In this document: positions 17,130 to 26,530 of the stretch, piece after piece
How positions within the stretch are numbered: the first letter of the stretch is position 1
How the letters are laid out: every line of letters begins with the position of its first letter
Assembly: GCF_002865605.1 (NCBI RefSeq)
Contig: NZ_CP025583.1
Span: forward strand, 1,840,501-1,904,500
Length of the DNA stretch: 64,000 bases
From: Paracoccus jeotgali
Lineage (GTDB): Bacteria; Pseudomonadota; Alphaproteobacteria; Rhodobacterales; Rhodobacteraceae
Direction of reading: 5' to 3'
Made by a program: the position numbers and the translations under genes
Notes under the pieces: generated by a model
Database searches by the model: none
The model's input: only the letters and a program-made list of their open reading frames with translations
What the model was told of the DNA's origin: nothing

Positions 17130-18142
17130 CCGAGTTGCTGATCCGCAAGGACCGCCGGGCCGGGCGGATGACCTTCAACCGCCCGCAGGCGCTGAACGCG
17201 CTCTCGCACGAGATGGCCCGCACCATCCACCGCACCCTTGACGAATGGCGCGACGATGACGGCGTCGAGCTGGTCATCATCGACGCCGAGGGCGACCGGG
17301 CGTTCTGCGCGGGCGGCGACATCGCTGCCGTCTATGCCTCGGGCAAGGCCGGCGATCACGCGCTTGGCAAGCGGTTCTTCTTTGACGAATACCGCATGAA
17401 CGCCGCCATTGCGGATTATCCGAAACCCATCGTCGCCTTCATGCAGGGCTTCGTCATGGGCGGCGGCGTGGGCGTCGGCGGGCATGCCAGCCACCGCATC
17501 GTCGGCGACACCACCCGCGTGGCCATGCCCGAATCGGGCATCGGCCTGATCCCCGATGTGGGCGGAAGCTGGCTGCTCTCGCGCGCGCCGGGCCGCATCG
17601 GCGAATATCTGATGATGACCGCCGACCGCATGGGTCCGGGCGACGCGATCCATGCCGGCTTTGCCGATACCTATCTGCCCGAGGCCAAGTGGCCGGCCCT
17701 GATCGACAAGCTGGCCGAAAGCGGCGAGGTCTCGGCCATCTCGGGCCGGACACCCCCCGCCGCGCCCCTGGCCGATGCCGATCTGTCGGCCTTCGGGGCG
17801 GCGACCGTGGCGGGGATTGAAAAGCGGCTGGCCGAGCAGGGGCAGGACGACATCCTCAAGACCATGCGCCGGAACTCGCCGCTGTCCATGGCCGCCGGGC
17901 TGCGGCTGGTGCGCGAGGCGCGCGCCGACCGGCAGATTCAGGACAGTCTGGCGCGGGAATACCGCTTCACCAATCGCGCCACCGAGCATAGCGATTTCAT
18001 CGAGGGCGTGCGCGCCCAGATCATCGACAAGGATCGCCGCCCCAATTGGACCGCGGACGCCTCGCCCCAGGCGGTGGACGCGATGCTGGCCCCGCTGGGG
18101 GACGAGGAACTGCATTTCGACAGGGAAGAGGCTTTGCAATGA
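17126..18142 (+). CDS. 3-hydroxyisobutyryl-CoA hydrolase (enoyl-CoA hydratase/isomerase fold)
   Basis: The enzyme releases 3-hydroxyisobutyrate from its CoA ester, the step peculiar to valine breakdown. The crotonase-fold protein has 338 residues, longer than simple enoyl-CoA hydratases and right for this hydrolase type. The signature M-P-E-S-G-I-G-L-I-P-D-V-G-G at about 133–146 and the oxyanion segment F-C-A-G-G-D-I near 63 fit. It overlaps the dehydrogenase gene before it and mmsB after it by 4 nt each. No separate methacrylyl-CoA hydratase is seen in the run. Confidence 0.9.
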   Translation: MTELLIRKDRRAGRMTFNRPQALNALSHEMARTIHRTLDEWRDDDGVELVIIDAEGDRAFCAGGDIAAVYASGKAGDHALGKRFFFDEYRMNAAIADYPKPIVAFMQGFVMGGGVGVGGHASHRIVGDTTRVAMPESGIGLIPDVGGSWLLSRAPGRIGEYLMMTADRMGPGDAIHAGFADTYLPEAKWPALIDKLAESGEVSAISGRTPPAAPLADADLSAFGAATVAGIEKRLAEQGQDDILKTMRRNSPLSMAAGLRLVREARADRQIQDSLAREYRFTNRATEHSDFIEGVRAQIIDKDRRPNWTADASPQAVDAMLAPLGDEELHFDREEALQ

Positions 18143-19023
18143 AGATCGGGTTCATCGGGTTGGGAAATATGGGGCTGCCGATGGCGCTGAATCTGGCCCG
18201 GGCAGGCCACGAGGTCAGCGGCTTTGACGTGGTGAACCGGCCCGAGCCGCCGCTGCGCGCGGCAGGCTCCGCCGCGGACGCCGTCGCGGATGCCGAGGTG
18301 GTCATCACCATGCTGCCCAACGGCCAGATCCTGCAGGACGTCGCGGCCGAGATCATCGACCACATGGCCCCCGGCGCGGTGCTGTGCGACTGCTCGACCG
18401 TCGATGTGGAAAGCGCGCGACTGGTCGCGGAAAAGGCGCTTGCGGCCGGGCTTGGCGCGCTGGACGCGCCGGTGTCGGGCGGCGTGACCGGGGCCGACAA
18501 GGGCACGCTGACCTTCATGGTCGGCGGCAGCGACGATGCCTTTGCCAAGGTTCAGCCGCTGTTCCAGATCATGGGCCAGAAGGCGGTCCATTGCGGCGAT
18601 TCCGGCACCGGACAGGCGGCGAAGATCTGCAACAACATGATCCTCGGCGTGACCATGATCGCCACCTGCGAGGCTTTTGCGCTTGCCGACCGGCTGGGGC
18701 TGGATCGGCAGAGCCTGTTCGACGTCGTCTCGACCTCGTCCGGGTCAAGCTGGTCGGTCAACGCCTATTGTCCGGCGCCCGGCGTCGGCCCGCAATCGCC
18801 CGCGGATAACGGCTACAAGCCGGGCTTTGCGTCGGAATTGATGCTGAAGGATCTGCGCCTGTCCCAGATGGCGGCCGAGGCGGCCGAGGCCGACACGCCG
18901 ATGGGCCAGCTTGCCGCGCAGCTTTACGCGCAGTTCGTGGAGGGCGAGGACGGCCGGGGCCGCGATTTCTCGGCCATGTTGCCGCGGTTCGAGCAGCGCA
19001 AGCGGGGATCGGCGAACGGTTAA
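18139..19023 (+). CDS. mmsB: 3-hydroxyisobutyrate dehydrogenase
   Basis: MmsB oxidises 3-hydroxyisobutyrate to methylmalonate semialdehyde with NAD+, giving the substrate of MmsA. The 294-residue protein begins M-K-I-G-F-I-G-L-G-N-M-G, the Rossmann and substrate signature of β-hydroxyacid dehydrogenases. It has D-A-P-V-S-G-G near residue 111 and G-Q-A-A-K-I-C-N-N near 158–166 with the catalytic Lys. The ATG overlaps the preceding stop. A good terminator-like hairpin follows at 19066, ending the valine run. Confidence 0.95.
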   Translation: MKIGFIGLGNMGLPMALNLARAGHEVSGFDVVNRPEPPLRAAGSAADAVADAEVVITMLPNGQILQDVAAEIIDHMAPGAVLCDCSTVDVESARLVAEKALAAGLGALDAPVSGGVTGADKGTLTFMVGGSDDAFAKVQPLFQIMGQKAVHCGDSGTGQAAKICNNMILGVTMIATCEAFALADRLGLDRQSLFDVVSTSSGSSWSVNAYCPAPGVGPQSPADNGYKPGFASELMLKDLRLSQMAAEAAEADTPMGQLAAQLYAQFVEGEDGRGRDFSAMLPRFEQRKRGSANG

Positions 19024-19065
19024 TTCGATCGTAAACAATTTGTGCAAAAATATTTGAAAAGTTCT

Positions 19066-19093
19066 GGAACCTGTCGGCAGGTTCCGCGTTTTC
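19066..19093 (+). terminator. Terminator-like hairpin after mmsB
   Basis: GGAACCTG and CAGGTTCC arms close a TCGG tetraloop, followed by GCGTTTTC. It lies 42 nt after mmsB and only about 10 nt before the start proposed for the next gene, so it could also act in that gene's leader. Confidence 0.7.
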
Positions 19094-19103
19094 GGGTGAC
19101 GCA

Positions 19104-19418
19104 GTGCAACAAGTTGACTTGATCGTGCCACGCAAGATTCTTCCGGCTTTCGTCGCAATCGCGGCGCTCTCGGCTGCTTTGGTCGGGGCTGGAAGCCTGC
19201 GCGGTGATGAAACGGCAGTGATCGAACCGGCGGTGCAGGTCGGCGACACGGTGCCCCCGGCGCGGCTGCACATCGTCACCTATCCCGGACTTTATGGACT
19301 GGGGCCGGACCTGCCCGGCAGCAAATATGCGGTGGTCGACGGCTACCTGCTGCGCGTCGATCCCGAAAGCCGCAAGGTGCAGTCGGTTATCCGCCGCGTC
19401 GATGCGATCCGCGATTAG
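19104..19418 (+). CDS. Small exported or membrane-anchored protein of unknown function
   Basis: The 104-residue product has a hydrophobic segment near residues 13–31 (I-L-P-A-F-V-A-I-A-A-L-S-A-A-L-V-G-A-G) that reads as a signal anchor or signal peptide. A short exported domain follows, ending G-Y-L-L-R-V-D-P-E-S-R-K-V-Q-S-V-I-R-R-V-D. That ending recalls small periplasmic RcnB-like or hypothetical proteins. GTG 19104 is the first start; GTG 19125 would still leave the whole hydrophobic segment. No clear ribosome site is seen. It converges on recN. Confidence 0.6.
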   Translation: MQQVDLIVPRKILPAFVAIAALSAALVGAGSLRGDETAVIEPAVQVGDTVPPARLHIVTYPGLYGLGPDLPGSKYAVVDGYLLRVDPESRKVQSVIRRVDAIRD

Positions 19419-19483
19419 CTGCGGGATCGCCGTCCAGTTCTCCGCATAAGAACCAAGCTGTTGGCTTAGCGGCCTCGTCCGCC

Positions 19484-21130
19484 TCACCCCGACGCGATCA
19501 GCGACCGCGCCGCCTCTCGCGCCACATCGGTGATCTGCTCTCCCGACAGCATCCGCGCGATCTCGTCCACCCGCGCCTGATCGTCCAGCGCCTGCACCTC
19601 GCTGGTGGTCATCCCGTCCCGGACATGCTTCGCGACCCGGAAATGTGTGGCACCCAGCGCCGCGACTTGCGGCGAATGCGTCACCACCAGCACCTGCGCA
19701 TCATGGGCCAGACGCGCCAGCCGGCGCCCCACCGCATCGGCGGTGGCACCGCCCACCCCGCGGTCGATCTCGTCAAAGATCATCGTCAGCGCATCGTTCC
19801 CGCGGGCGAGGCTGACCTTCAGCGCCAGCAGAAAGCGCGACAACTCACCACCCGAGGCGATCTTGTCCAGCGCCCCCGCCGGGGCGCCGGGGTTCGTCGC
19901 CACGGTGAACGCCACGCTGTCGCGGCCCTCCGGCCCATCCTCGGCCGGGGAGACGCGGGTCTCGAAGACCGCGCGCTCCATCTTCAGCGGCGCCAATTCA
20001 TGCGCCATCGCCGCATCCAATTGCTGCGCGGCCTCTTGCCGGGACGCCGTCAACGCCTGCGCCAGCGCGTCATAGTCCCGCGCCAGCCGCTTTGCCTGCT
20101 CTTGCAGATCATCCAGCCGCGCATCGGAATCGCCCAAGGCCGCCGCGCGTTCGCGCAGCTCATCCGCGAGGCCGGCCAGATCGTCCGGCAGCACGTCATG
20201 CTTACGGGCCAGCGCGCGCAGGGCGAACAGCCGCTCTTCGGTGCGGTCAAGCTCGGCGGGGTCGAATTCCATCGCTTCGACGGCGGCCTCGACCCCGGAA
20301 TAGGCCTCTCCCAGCTCGATCAGCGCGCGCGACAGGGCCTGCAGCGGGGCGTTCAGCCGGTCCTCGGCCTGTTCGGCCGCGCCTTCCAGCCAGCGCGAGG
20401 CGTCGAGCATCGCGCCTTCCGCCCCGTCTGGACCAAGCGCGGCCAGCGCGCGCGCCACATCGCCGCGAATCCGCTCGGCCCCCTGCATGGCACGACGGGC
20501 GGCGTCGAGTGCGGCGTCTTCCTCGGGCTGCGGGTCGAGCTGATCAAGCTCCTGCAGGGCATGGGCCAGAAACTCGGCCTCGGTCCGGCGGGCGTCGCTT
20601 TCCCGGCGCAGCGTCTCGATCTCGGCCTCGACCTGTCGCCAGTCGCGCCACGCCTTGCGGATCGGGCCGAGGTCGAGCCCGGCAAAGGCATCCAGCAGCA
20701 GCCGGTGCCCGCGCGGGTTCAGCAGGCCGCGATCGTCATGCTGGCCATGCAGCTCGACCAGCCGTTCCGACAGGGCGCGCAGCACCTCGCCACTGGCGCG
20801 GCGGTCGTTGATCCAGGCGGATTTGCGGCCATCGGCGGTGTTGACGCGGCGCAGGATCAATTCGGCGCCGGCCTCGATCCCGGCCTCGGTCAGCACCTCG
20901 CGGGCGGGATGACCGGCCGGCAGGTCGAACACCGCCGTCACCTCGCCCTGATCGGCGCCGCTGCGGACCAGTTCCGCCCGGCCGCGCCAGCCCAGCACAA
21001 AGCCGAGGCAGTCGAGCAGGATCGACTTGCCGGCCCCGGTCTCGCCGGTCAGCACGTTCAGGCCGGGGCCGAAGGCCAGTTCCAGCCGGTCGATCAGCAG
21101 GATATCGCGGATATGCAGCTCTCGCAGCAT
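19484..21130 (-). CDS. recN: DNA repair protein RecN
   Basis: RecN is an SMC-like ATPase recruited to double-strand breaks. The 548-residue protein has Walker A G-E-T-G-A-G-K-S at about 30–37, a central coiled coil of about 150–360 rich in Ala, Glu and Arg, and a C-terminal half with the ABC signature S-G-G-E-L-S-R-F and Walker B M-I-F-D-E-I-D. Length and order match the family. It is followed upstream by bamD, an arrangement common in alphaproteobacteria, with a 22-nt gap. Confidence 0.95.
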   Translation of the reverse strand: MLRELHIRDILLIDRLELAFGPGLNVLTGETGAGKSILLDCLGFVLGWRGRAELVRSGADQGEVTAVFDLPAGHPAREVLTEAGIEAGAELILRRVNTADGRKSAWINDRRASGEVLRALSERLVELHGQHDDRGLLNPRGHRLLLDAFAGLDLGPIRKAWRDWRQVEAEIETLRRESDARRTEAEFLAHALQELDQLDPQPEEDAALDAARRAMQGAERIRGDVARALAALGPDGAEGAMLDASRWLEGAAEQAEDRLNAPLQALSRALIELGEAYSGVEAAVEAMEFDPAELDRTEERLFALRALARKHDVLPDDLAGLADELRERAAALGDSDARLDDLQEQAKRLARDYDALAQALTASRQEAAQQLDAAMAHELAPLKMERAVFETRVSPAEDGPEGRDSVAFTVATNPGAPAGALDKIASGGELSRFLLALKVSLARGNDALTMIFDEIDRGVGGATADAVGRRLARLAHDAQVLVVTHSPQVAALGATHFRVAKHVRDGMTTSEVQALDDQARVDEIARMLSGEQITDVAREAARSLIASG

Positions 21131-21152
21131 GGTCAGACCCCGGACGGGCCGG

Positions 21153-22001
21153 TTACAGCCATTTGCCCTGAATGACCTGACGATAGACGCGGGTCAGCCA
21201 GTTGTCGCCCTGCGGGGTCGCGGTCAGGCCGCGGCCGCGAAGCTGCGCGAAGGCGTCCTTGTAGAAGGGCGAGGACTGGAAGTTGTGACCCAGGATCGCG
21301 CCGGCGGTCTGCGCCTCGTCCGTGAGGCCAAGCGCCAGATAGGCCTCGACCAGCCGCATCAGCGCCTCGGGCGTGTGGGTGGTGGTCTGGAACTCCTCGA
21401 CCACGACGCGGAAGCGGTTGACGGCGGCGGCGTGGTGGCCGCGCTTGAGGTAGTAGCGCCCGATCTCCATCTCTTTGCCGGCGAGATGGTCGAAGGACAG
21501 GTCGAACTTCAGGATCGAGCTGCGGGCGTATTCGCTGTCGGGATATTCCTCGATCACCTCGCGCAGCGATTGCAGCGCCTGGAAGGTCAGGCCCTGGTCG
21601 CGGCCGACATCGTCGATCTGGTCGTAATAGGACAGCGCCAGCAGGTATTTCGCATAGGCCGCGTCGTCGTCGCCCGGATAGGTGTCGATGAAACGCTGCG
21701 CCGCGCCGCGCGCGTCTTCGTATTTGCGGGCCTTGTGATAGCCATAGGCCTGCATGATCAGCGCCCGCTTGGCCCATTCCGAATAGGGATACAGCCGCTC
21801 GATTTCCGAGAAATAATACACCGCCGCATCGGGCTTGCTGTTGTTTTCCAGCTCGTATTCGCCGCGCTTGTAGATTTCCTCGGCGGTGAAATTGTCGACC
21901 GGCAGCTTCTGTCCCGCCCCGTCCCCGCCACCGCAACCTGCCAGAACAGCAGCGCACAGAATGACGGCAACCAGAGTTTTGGAAGAAACGGTGCGGACCA
22001 T
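21153..22001 (-). CDS. bamD: Outer membrane protein assembly factor BamD (lipoprotein)
   Basis: BamD is an essential lipoprotein of the BAM complex that inserts outer-membrane β-barrels. The 282-residue protein has a signal peptide ending in the lipobox L-A-G-C, with the acylated Cys at residue 23. TPR-like repeats follow, for example A-E-E-I-Y-K-R-G-E-Y-E-L, F-S-E-I-E-R-L-Y-P-Y-S-E-W-A and S-L-R-E-V-I-E-E-Y-P-D-S-E-Y-A. It lies between lpxC and recN on the same strand, so envelope assembly genes continue from the cell-division cluster. Confidence 0.95.
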   Translation of the reverse strand: MVRTVSSKTLVAVILCAAVLAGCGGGDGAGQKLPVDNFTAEEIYKRGEYELENNSKPDAAVYYFSEIERLYPYSEWAKRALIMQAYGYHKARKYEDARGAAQRFIDTYPGDDDAAYAKYLLALSYYDQIDDVGRDQGLTFQALQSLREVIEEYPDSEYARSSILKFDLSFDHLAGKEMEIGRYYLKRGHHAAAVNRFRVVVEEFQTTTHTPEALMRLVEAYLALGLTDEAQTAGAILGHNFQSSPFYKDAFAQLRGRGLTATPQGDNWLTRVYRQVIQGKWL

Positions 22002-22137
22002 CGGAACCTGCCTGTCAGATACAAAACACCGGGCGACGAGTCAGCCCCGCGGGTCCGGACGTCCTAGCATAGAACATCAGGGGGCGCAAAATGGCAATGT
22101 GGTGAATTTACTTGGGCTTGCGCGGGTGCCGCGGCGG

Positions 22138-23076
22138 TCAGGCCACGGCGATCAGCGAGGGCGCCTGCACCGGGCCATAGGCGGCAACGCCGGCGCCCGG
22201 CAGCCGGCATTCCAGATCAGTCCCGCAGGTCACCCACTCCCACGCGTCGCGCTGCGCAAACAGCGCGCGCAGCAGCTTGTTGGTCAGCGCGTGACCGGCG
22301 CGGTTGCCGGTATAGCGCGCCAGCAGCGGCGCCCCGGCAAGCGCCAGATCGCCCATCGCGTCCAGCATCTTATGGCGCACGGCCTCGTCCTCGTGGCGCA
22401 GACCGCCCGGCGACAACACCTTGTCGCCATCGACCACGACCGCGTTCAGATAGGTGCCGCCAAGCGCGAGGCCGCCCTTGCGCATCGCCTCGACATCCGA
22501 CTGGCGGCAAAAGGTCCGGCTGTCCATCAGCTCGCGCAGGAAGGCGCCGTTGGCCATGTCCAGCGTCTTTTCCTGCCGCCCGATGGCGGCGTCGTCGAAC
22601 TCGATATGAAAGTCGATTTCCAGGTGATCGGCGGGCTCCAGACGGGCGACGGCGCGCCCATCGCGGACCTCGATCGGGCGGGTCAGGCGGATCGCGCGCA
22701 GCGTCGCCTCTTGCATGACGATGCCGGCTTCCAGAATGCCCGCGACGAATTCGGCCGAGGAACCGTCAAGGATCGGCACTTCGGGCCCATCCAGACGGAT
22801 AAGCACATTGTGCAGGCCGGTGCCGGCGATGGCCGCCATGATGTGTTCGATGGTGGACACTTGGGCGCCGTCGTCATTGGCGATCAGCGTGCACAGGCGC
22901 GAGGACACCACGCGGTCCCACAGCGCGGGAATCCGGTTGCCACCGGCGGGCAGATCGGCGCGTTCGAAGACGATGCCGTGACCTGCGGGCGCGGGCAGCA
23001 GGGACATCCGAACGGCCACGCCGGAATGCAGCCCGACGCCGTTGAAATGTGCTGGTTTTGCCAAAGTCGCCTGCAT
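22138..23076 (-). CDS. lpxC: UDP-3-O-acyl-N-acetylglucosamine deacetylase
   Basis: LpxC is the zinc deacetylase of the committed step of lipid A synthesis. The 312-residue protein begins M-Q-A-T-L-A-K-P-A-H-F-N-G-V-G-L-H-S-G. It carries H-I-M-A-A near residue 78 and the H-K-M-L-D-A-M-G-D zinc motif near 236. ATG 23076 gives the usual length; an in-frame TTG seven codons earlier is less likely. It sits just after ftsZ as in many proteobacteria. About 250 bp separate it from the ftsZ end, including a terminator, so it has its own promoter. Confidence 0.95.
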   Translation of the reverse strand: MQATLAKPAHFNGVGLHSGVAVRMSLLPAPAGHGIVFERADLPAGGNRIPALWDRVVSSRLCTLIANDDGAQVSTIEHIMAAIAGTGLHNVLIRLDGPEVPILDGSSAEFVAGILEAGIVMQEATLRAIRLTRPIEVRDGRAVARLEPADHLEIDFHIEFDDAAIGRQEKTLDMANGAFLRELMDSRTFCRQSDVEAMRKGGLALGGTYLNAVVVDGDKVLSPGGLRHEDEAVRHKMLDAMGDLALAGAPLLARYTGNRAGHALTNKLLRALFAQRDAWEWVTCGTDLECRLPGAGVAAYGPVQAPSLIAVA

Positions 23077-23274
23077 GGTCCTGTCCGTTCTTATCAACCC
23101 GACGATAAAGCTTCGCCGGCTGACCTTAGTTAGGCACAGGCGCCAAAAGCCTCAATTAACGTTTTGTGACTCCTTGTAACAATGACAGGGGGATAGGCGC
23201 CTTGGGCCAGCCTTGCTGATGTGGACGGCGCGGCAAATGTGATCGCTGCGCGAAGGCGTCACCGGCCGTTGCGC

Positions 23275-23305
23275 ATGAAAAAGGGCCGCTCGATGGCGGC
23301 CCTTC
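23275..23305 (-). terminator. Terminator after ftsZ
   Basis: Read on the minus strand, AGGGCCGC and GCGGCCCT arms are followed by TTTTTC. It ends the dcw transcript and insulates lpxC. Confidence 0.85.
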
Positions 23306-23326
23306 CGGTTCGGTGATGTGGTCGGA

Positions 23327-24946
23327 TCAGTTGGCCTGACGGCGCAGGAAGGCCGGGATCTCGGCGTTGGTCGAGGGTTGGTCGTCGGCCAGATCGTCGA
23401 AATCGGCGTCCAGATTGCCCTGACGGCGCGCGGCGAGACGTTCGCTGACCCGGTCCGCGATCGAGGCCGAGGACGGCTTGTCGGCGGCCTGCCCGCCCGC
23501 CATCCGTTCGATCATGCGGCCCAGACCGGCCATGCGGCTTTCGCCACGGCTCGGCTGCTCGGGCGCGGCGGGACGCGGCGCGGCGGCCGGCGTCCGGGCC
23601 GAGGCACCGGGCTGCGCCGAGGCGGCGCGGCGCATCCGCTCGAGCACTTCGGCGGGCGGAGTGCCACGCGCGGCGCCGGCGCTGCGCGGGGCGACGAAAT
23701 CGCCGGCGTTGTCGCTGATCGGGTCGGCATGGGGCGCACGGGCCTGCTCGCGCGGCTGATAGGCCGGGGCGGGCATGTCATCCTGGCTGGGCTGCGGCGC
23801 GGCCAGATCGACGCGGGCCGAGGCCGGGGGCGTGGCCCGGCGCGGCGGCAGCTCGTCCTGGGTGGCGCGGGCGACGGGCGCCTCGGCGCGGATGTCGACG
23901 CGGGGGGCCGGTGCCGGGGTGGCGGGCGCGGCGGCGGTCTCGACCCGGCGCGGCGGCGCGGGCGGTGCGGCCTCGGCGGCGACGGTGTCGATGCCGGTCG
24001 CGACGACCGACACGCGGATTGTGCCCTCCATCGCCGGATCGAGGGTCGAGCCGACGATGATGTTGGCGTCGCCATCAACCTTGTCGCGGATGATGTTCGC
24101 GGCCTCGTCAAGCTCGAACAGCGTCAGATCGGTGCCGCCGGTGATGTTGATCAGCACGCCCTTGGCGCCGTTCAGGCTGATTTCGTCCAGCAGCGGGTTG
24201 GCGATGGCCTTTTCGGCGGCCTGCACGGCGCGGTTTTCGCCCGTGGCCTCGCCCGTGCCCATCATCGCCTTGCCCATCTCGTCCATGACGGCGCGGACGT
24301 CGGCGAAGTCGAGGTTGATCAGGCCCGGCCGCACCATCAGGTCGGTGACGCCCTTGACGCCCTGATACAGCACGTCATCGGCCAGGGCGAAAGCCTCGGT
24401 GAAGGTGGTCTTTTCGTTGGCCAGCCGGAACAGGTTCTGGTTGGGGATGATGATCAGCGTATCGACGTGCTTTTGCAGCTCGGTCACGCCCTCATCGGCC
24501 TGACGCATCCGCTTGGTGCCTTCGAACTGGAACGGCTTGGTCACCACGCCGACGGTCAGGATGCCCATCTGGCGGGCGGCCTGCGCGATGATCGGGGCCG
24601 CGCCGGTGCCGGTGCCGCCGCCCATGCCGGCGGTGATAAAGCACATATGCGCGCCCTGCAGGTGATCGACGATATCCTCGATCGTTTCCTCGGCCGCGCG
24701 GGCGCCGACATCGGGCTTGGCGCCGGCACCAAGCCCTTCGGTCACTTTCGGACCCAGCTGGATGCGGCTGTCCGATTTCGACTGCTTCAACGCCTGCGCG
24801 TCGGTGTTGGCGACAACGAAAACGCAGCCCTCAAGCTGCTGATCGATCATGTTGTTGACCGCGTTCCCACCTGCCCCGCCGACACCGAAAACGGTGATGC
24901 GCGGGCTGAGATCGTCGTCGTCGTTCATCGTCAGATTGAGGTTCAT
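23327..24946 (-). CDS. ftsZ: Cell division protein FtsZ
   Basis: FtsZ is the tubulin-like GTPase that forms the division ring. The 539-residue product has a GTPase core to about residue 320 with the G-box G-G-G-T-G-T-G-A near 106–113 and the T7-loop N-x-D-F-A-D. A long Pro/Ala/Arg-rich disordered linker follows, and the C-terminal peptide [14 protein letters not shown] docks FtsA and other partners. The long linker is typical of alphaproteobacteria. A 222-bp spacer to ftsA contains a strong hairpin, so separate expression is possible. Confidence 0.97.
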   Translation of the reverse strand: MNLNLTMNDDDDLSPRITVFGVGGAGGNAVNNMIDQQLEGCVFVVANTDAQALKQSKSDSRIQLGPKVTEGLGAGAKPDVGARAAEETIEDIVDHLQGAHMCFITAGMGGGTGTGAAPIIAQAARQMGILTVGVVTKPFQFEGTKRMRQADEGVTELQKHVDTLIIIPNQNLFRLANEKTTFTEAFALADDVLYQGVKGVTDLMVRPGLINLDFADVRAVMDEMGKAMMGTGEATGENRAVQAAEKAIANPLLDEISLNGAKGVLINITGGTDLTLFELDEAANIIRDKVDGDANIIVGSTLDPAMEGTIRVSVVATGIDTVAAEAAPPAPPRRVETAAAPATPAPAPRVDIRAEAPVARATQDELPPRRATPPASARVDLAAPQPSQDDMPAPAYQPREQARAPHADPISDNAGDFVAPRSAGAARGTPPAEVLERMRRAASAQPGASARTPAAAPRPAAPEQPSRGESRMAGLGRMIERMAGGQAADKPSSASIADRVSERLAARRQGNLDADFDDLADDQPSTNAEIPAFLRRQAN

Positions 24947-25094
24947 GGTTTCCGCCTGTTGTTATATCCCGCCCGGCCTCGCGCGGGCGGTCGAATCCGC
25001 CGTATCCCCTGTCAGTTTAACGAATGGGGGCCTTAACGTCACCCATAAATCTGGGAAAATACGCAAAATCTTGTGGGCAAACAGGCCCATTCCG

Positions 25095-25115
25095 GCGGTA
25101 TCTTGCCGATACCGC
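25095..25115. other. Perfect 8-bp hairpin in the ftsA–ftsZ spacer
   Basis: GCGGTATC and GATACCGC arms flank a 5-nt loop. No T run follows on either strand, so it is not a simple terminator. It lies about 150 nt upstream of the ftsZ start codon and may be an operator or a leader structure. Confidence 0.5.
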
Positions 25116-25168
25116 TGCATATAGCGGAAACGCGTTGCGCACCCACCATTAATCATTTCAGCGGCCTG

Positions 25169-26503
25169 TCACCAGTTGTTGCGAAACCAGCGATAGGCCC
25201 GTCGCAGCGAGCGCGACGGATAGGTTTCGGCGGGCATTTCAAAGTCCCACCATTCGTCCTGCGGATGGGCCGCGAACAGCGCCAGCCCCACGGCCGAGGC
25301 AAAGCCTGGCCCGGTCAGTTGATGCGGCAGCCCGTGGATGCGCAGCGGCCGCCCGATTCGCACGTTCCGCCCCAGCATCCGCGCCGCCAGCCCGTCCAGA
25401 CCGGGGATCTGGCTGCCGCCGCCGGTCAGCACGACCTGCTGGCTGGGCATGTGGTCGAAGCCGGCGGCATCCAGCGTCGCTGCGACCTCTTCCAGGATCT
25501 CCTCGACACGCGGGCGCATGATGCCGATCAGATCGGCGCGGCTGACGGTGCGGCGGTCGGTCTCCCAGTCGCCGGTCTCGCCGCCCAGCTCGATCAGTTC
25601 GCGGTCGTCGCGGCCGGTCGCCTCGACCCCGCCATGCAGGGTCTTCAGCCGCTCGGCCACGCTCATGGGGACGCGCAGCCCTTGCGCGATGTCCTGCGTC
25701 ACCAGATCGCCGCCCATCGGCACGGCATCGGCAAAGATCATGTGCTTGCGCACGAAGATCGAGCACCCGGTGACGCCGCCGCCCATGTCGATGCAGGCCG
25801 CGCCCAGTTCCTGCTCATCCTCGACCAGCGAGGACAGCGCCGACATATACGACCCCGATGCCACCCCGGCGAGTTCCATGTCGCAGCGCCGGATCACATG
25901 GATCAGGTTGTCGATCGCGTCGCCATCCACAGTCAGCACATGCATGTCGACGCCAAGGCTGGTCCCGGCATGTTCGCGCGGGTCCATCAGGCCCGACCGC
26001 CCGTCGACCAGGAAATTCACTGGCTGCGCGTGCAACACCTGCCGCCCGCGCCCGAAATCGGGGACGTCGCAGGCGCCCAGCACCTGCGCGATGTCGCCCT
26101 GCCCGACGCTGCCATTCTTCAGCGCGATCTCGCCCGCCAGCCCGTAAGAGGATGGCCGCGCGCCCGAGATGCAGGCAATGGCGTGATCGACGCGCACCCC
26201 AGCCAGCTTCTGCGCGGCCTGAACGGCGGTGCGGATCGCACGCTCGGTCTCGGCCATGGCCTCGATCTCGCCCATCCGCACCCCGCGAGAGCGGGTGGTC
26301 GCCGCGCCGATCACGCGGAAGCTGGTCTGGCCCGCCATCGGGCCCACGCCATCGGCCTCGCGATAGGTGCCGGGGCCGTCGAATTGCAGCACAAAGCAGG
26401 CGACCTTGGAGCTGCCGATATCCAGCACCGCCACCACGCCGCGTTGCAGCGCCGCCTGCCGCATGTTCCGCATTGCGCGCTGCTGCTGGTAAAGGTCTTT
26501 CAT
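25169..26503 (-). CDS. ftsA: Cell division protein FtsA
   Basis: FtsA is an actin-like ATPase that ties the FtsZ ring to the membrane. The 444-residue product opens its fold with V-V-A-V-L-D-I-G-S-S-K-V-A-C-F near residues 22–36 (phosphate 1). The adenosine-side motif V-V-L-T-G-G-G-S-Q-I-P-G-L is near 360. It has the 1C domain in between. The last helix ends Y-R-W-F-R-N-N-W, an amphipathic membrane-targeting tail. It starts 28 nt after the ftsQ stop, consistent with co-transcription. Confidence 0.95.
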   Translation of the reverse strand: MKDLYQQQRAMRNMRQAALQRGVVAVLDIGSSKVACFVLQFDGPGTYREADGVGPMAGQTSFRVIGAATTRSRGVRMGEIEAMAETERAIRTAVQAAQKLAGVRVDHAIACISGARPSSYGLAGEIALKNGSVGQGDIAQVLGACDVPDFGRGRQVLHAQPVNFLVDGRSGLMDPREHAGTSLGVDMHVLTVDGDAIDNLIHVIRRCDMELAGVASGSYMSALSSLVEDEQELGAACIDMGGGVTGCSIFVRKHMIFADAVPMGGDLVTQDIAQGLRVPMSVAERLKTLHGGVEATGRDDRELIELGGETGDWETDRRTVSRADLIGIMRPRVEEILEEVAATLDAAGFDHMPSQQVVLTGGGSQIPGLDGLAARMLGRNVRIGRPLRIHGLPHQLTGPGFASAVGLALFAAHPQDEWWDFEMPAETYPSRSLRRAYRWFRNNW

Positions 26504-26530
26504 CGCTTGCCCCCTGTCATCGCCCGCCCT

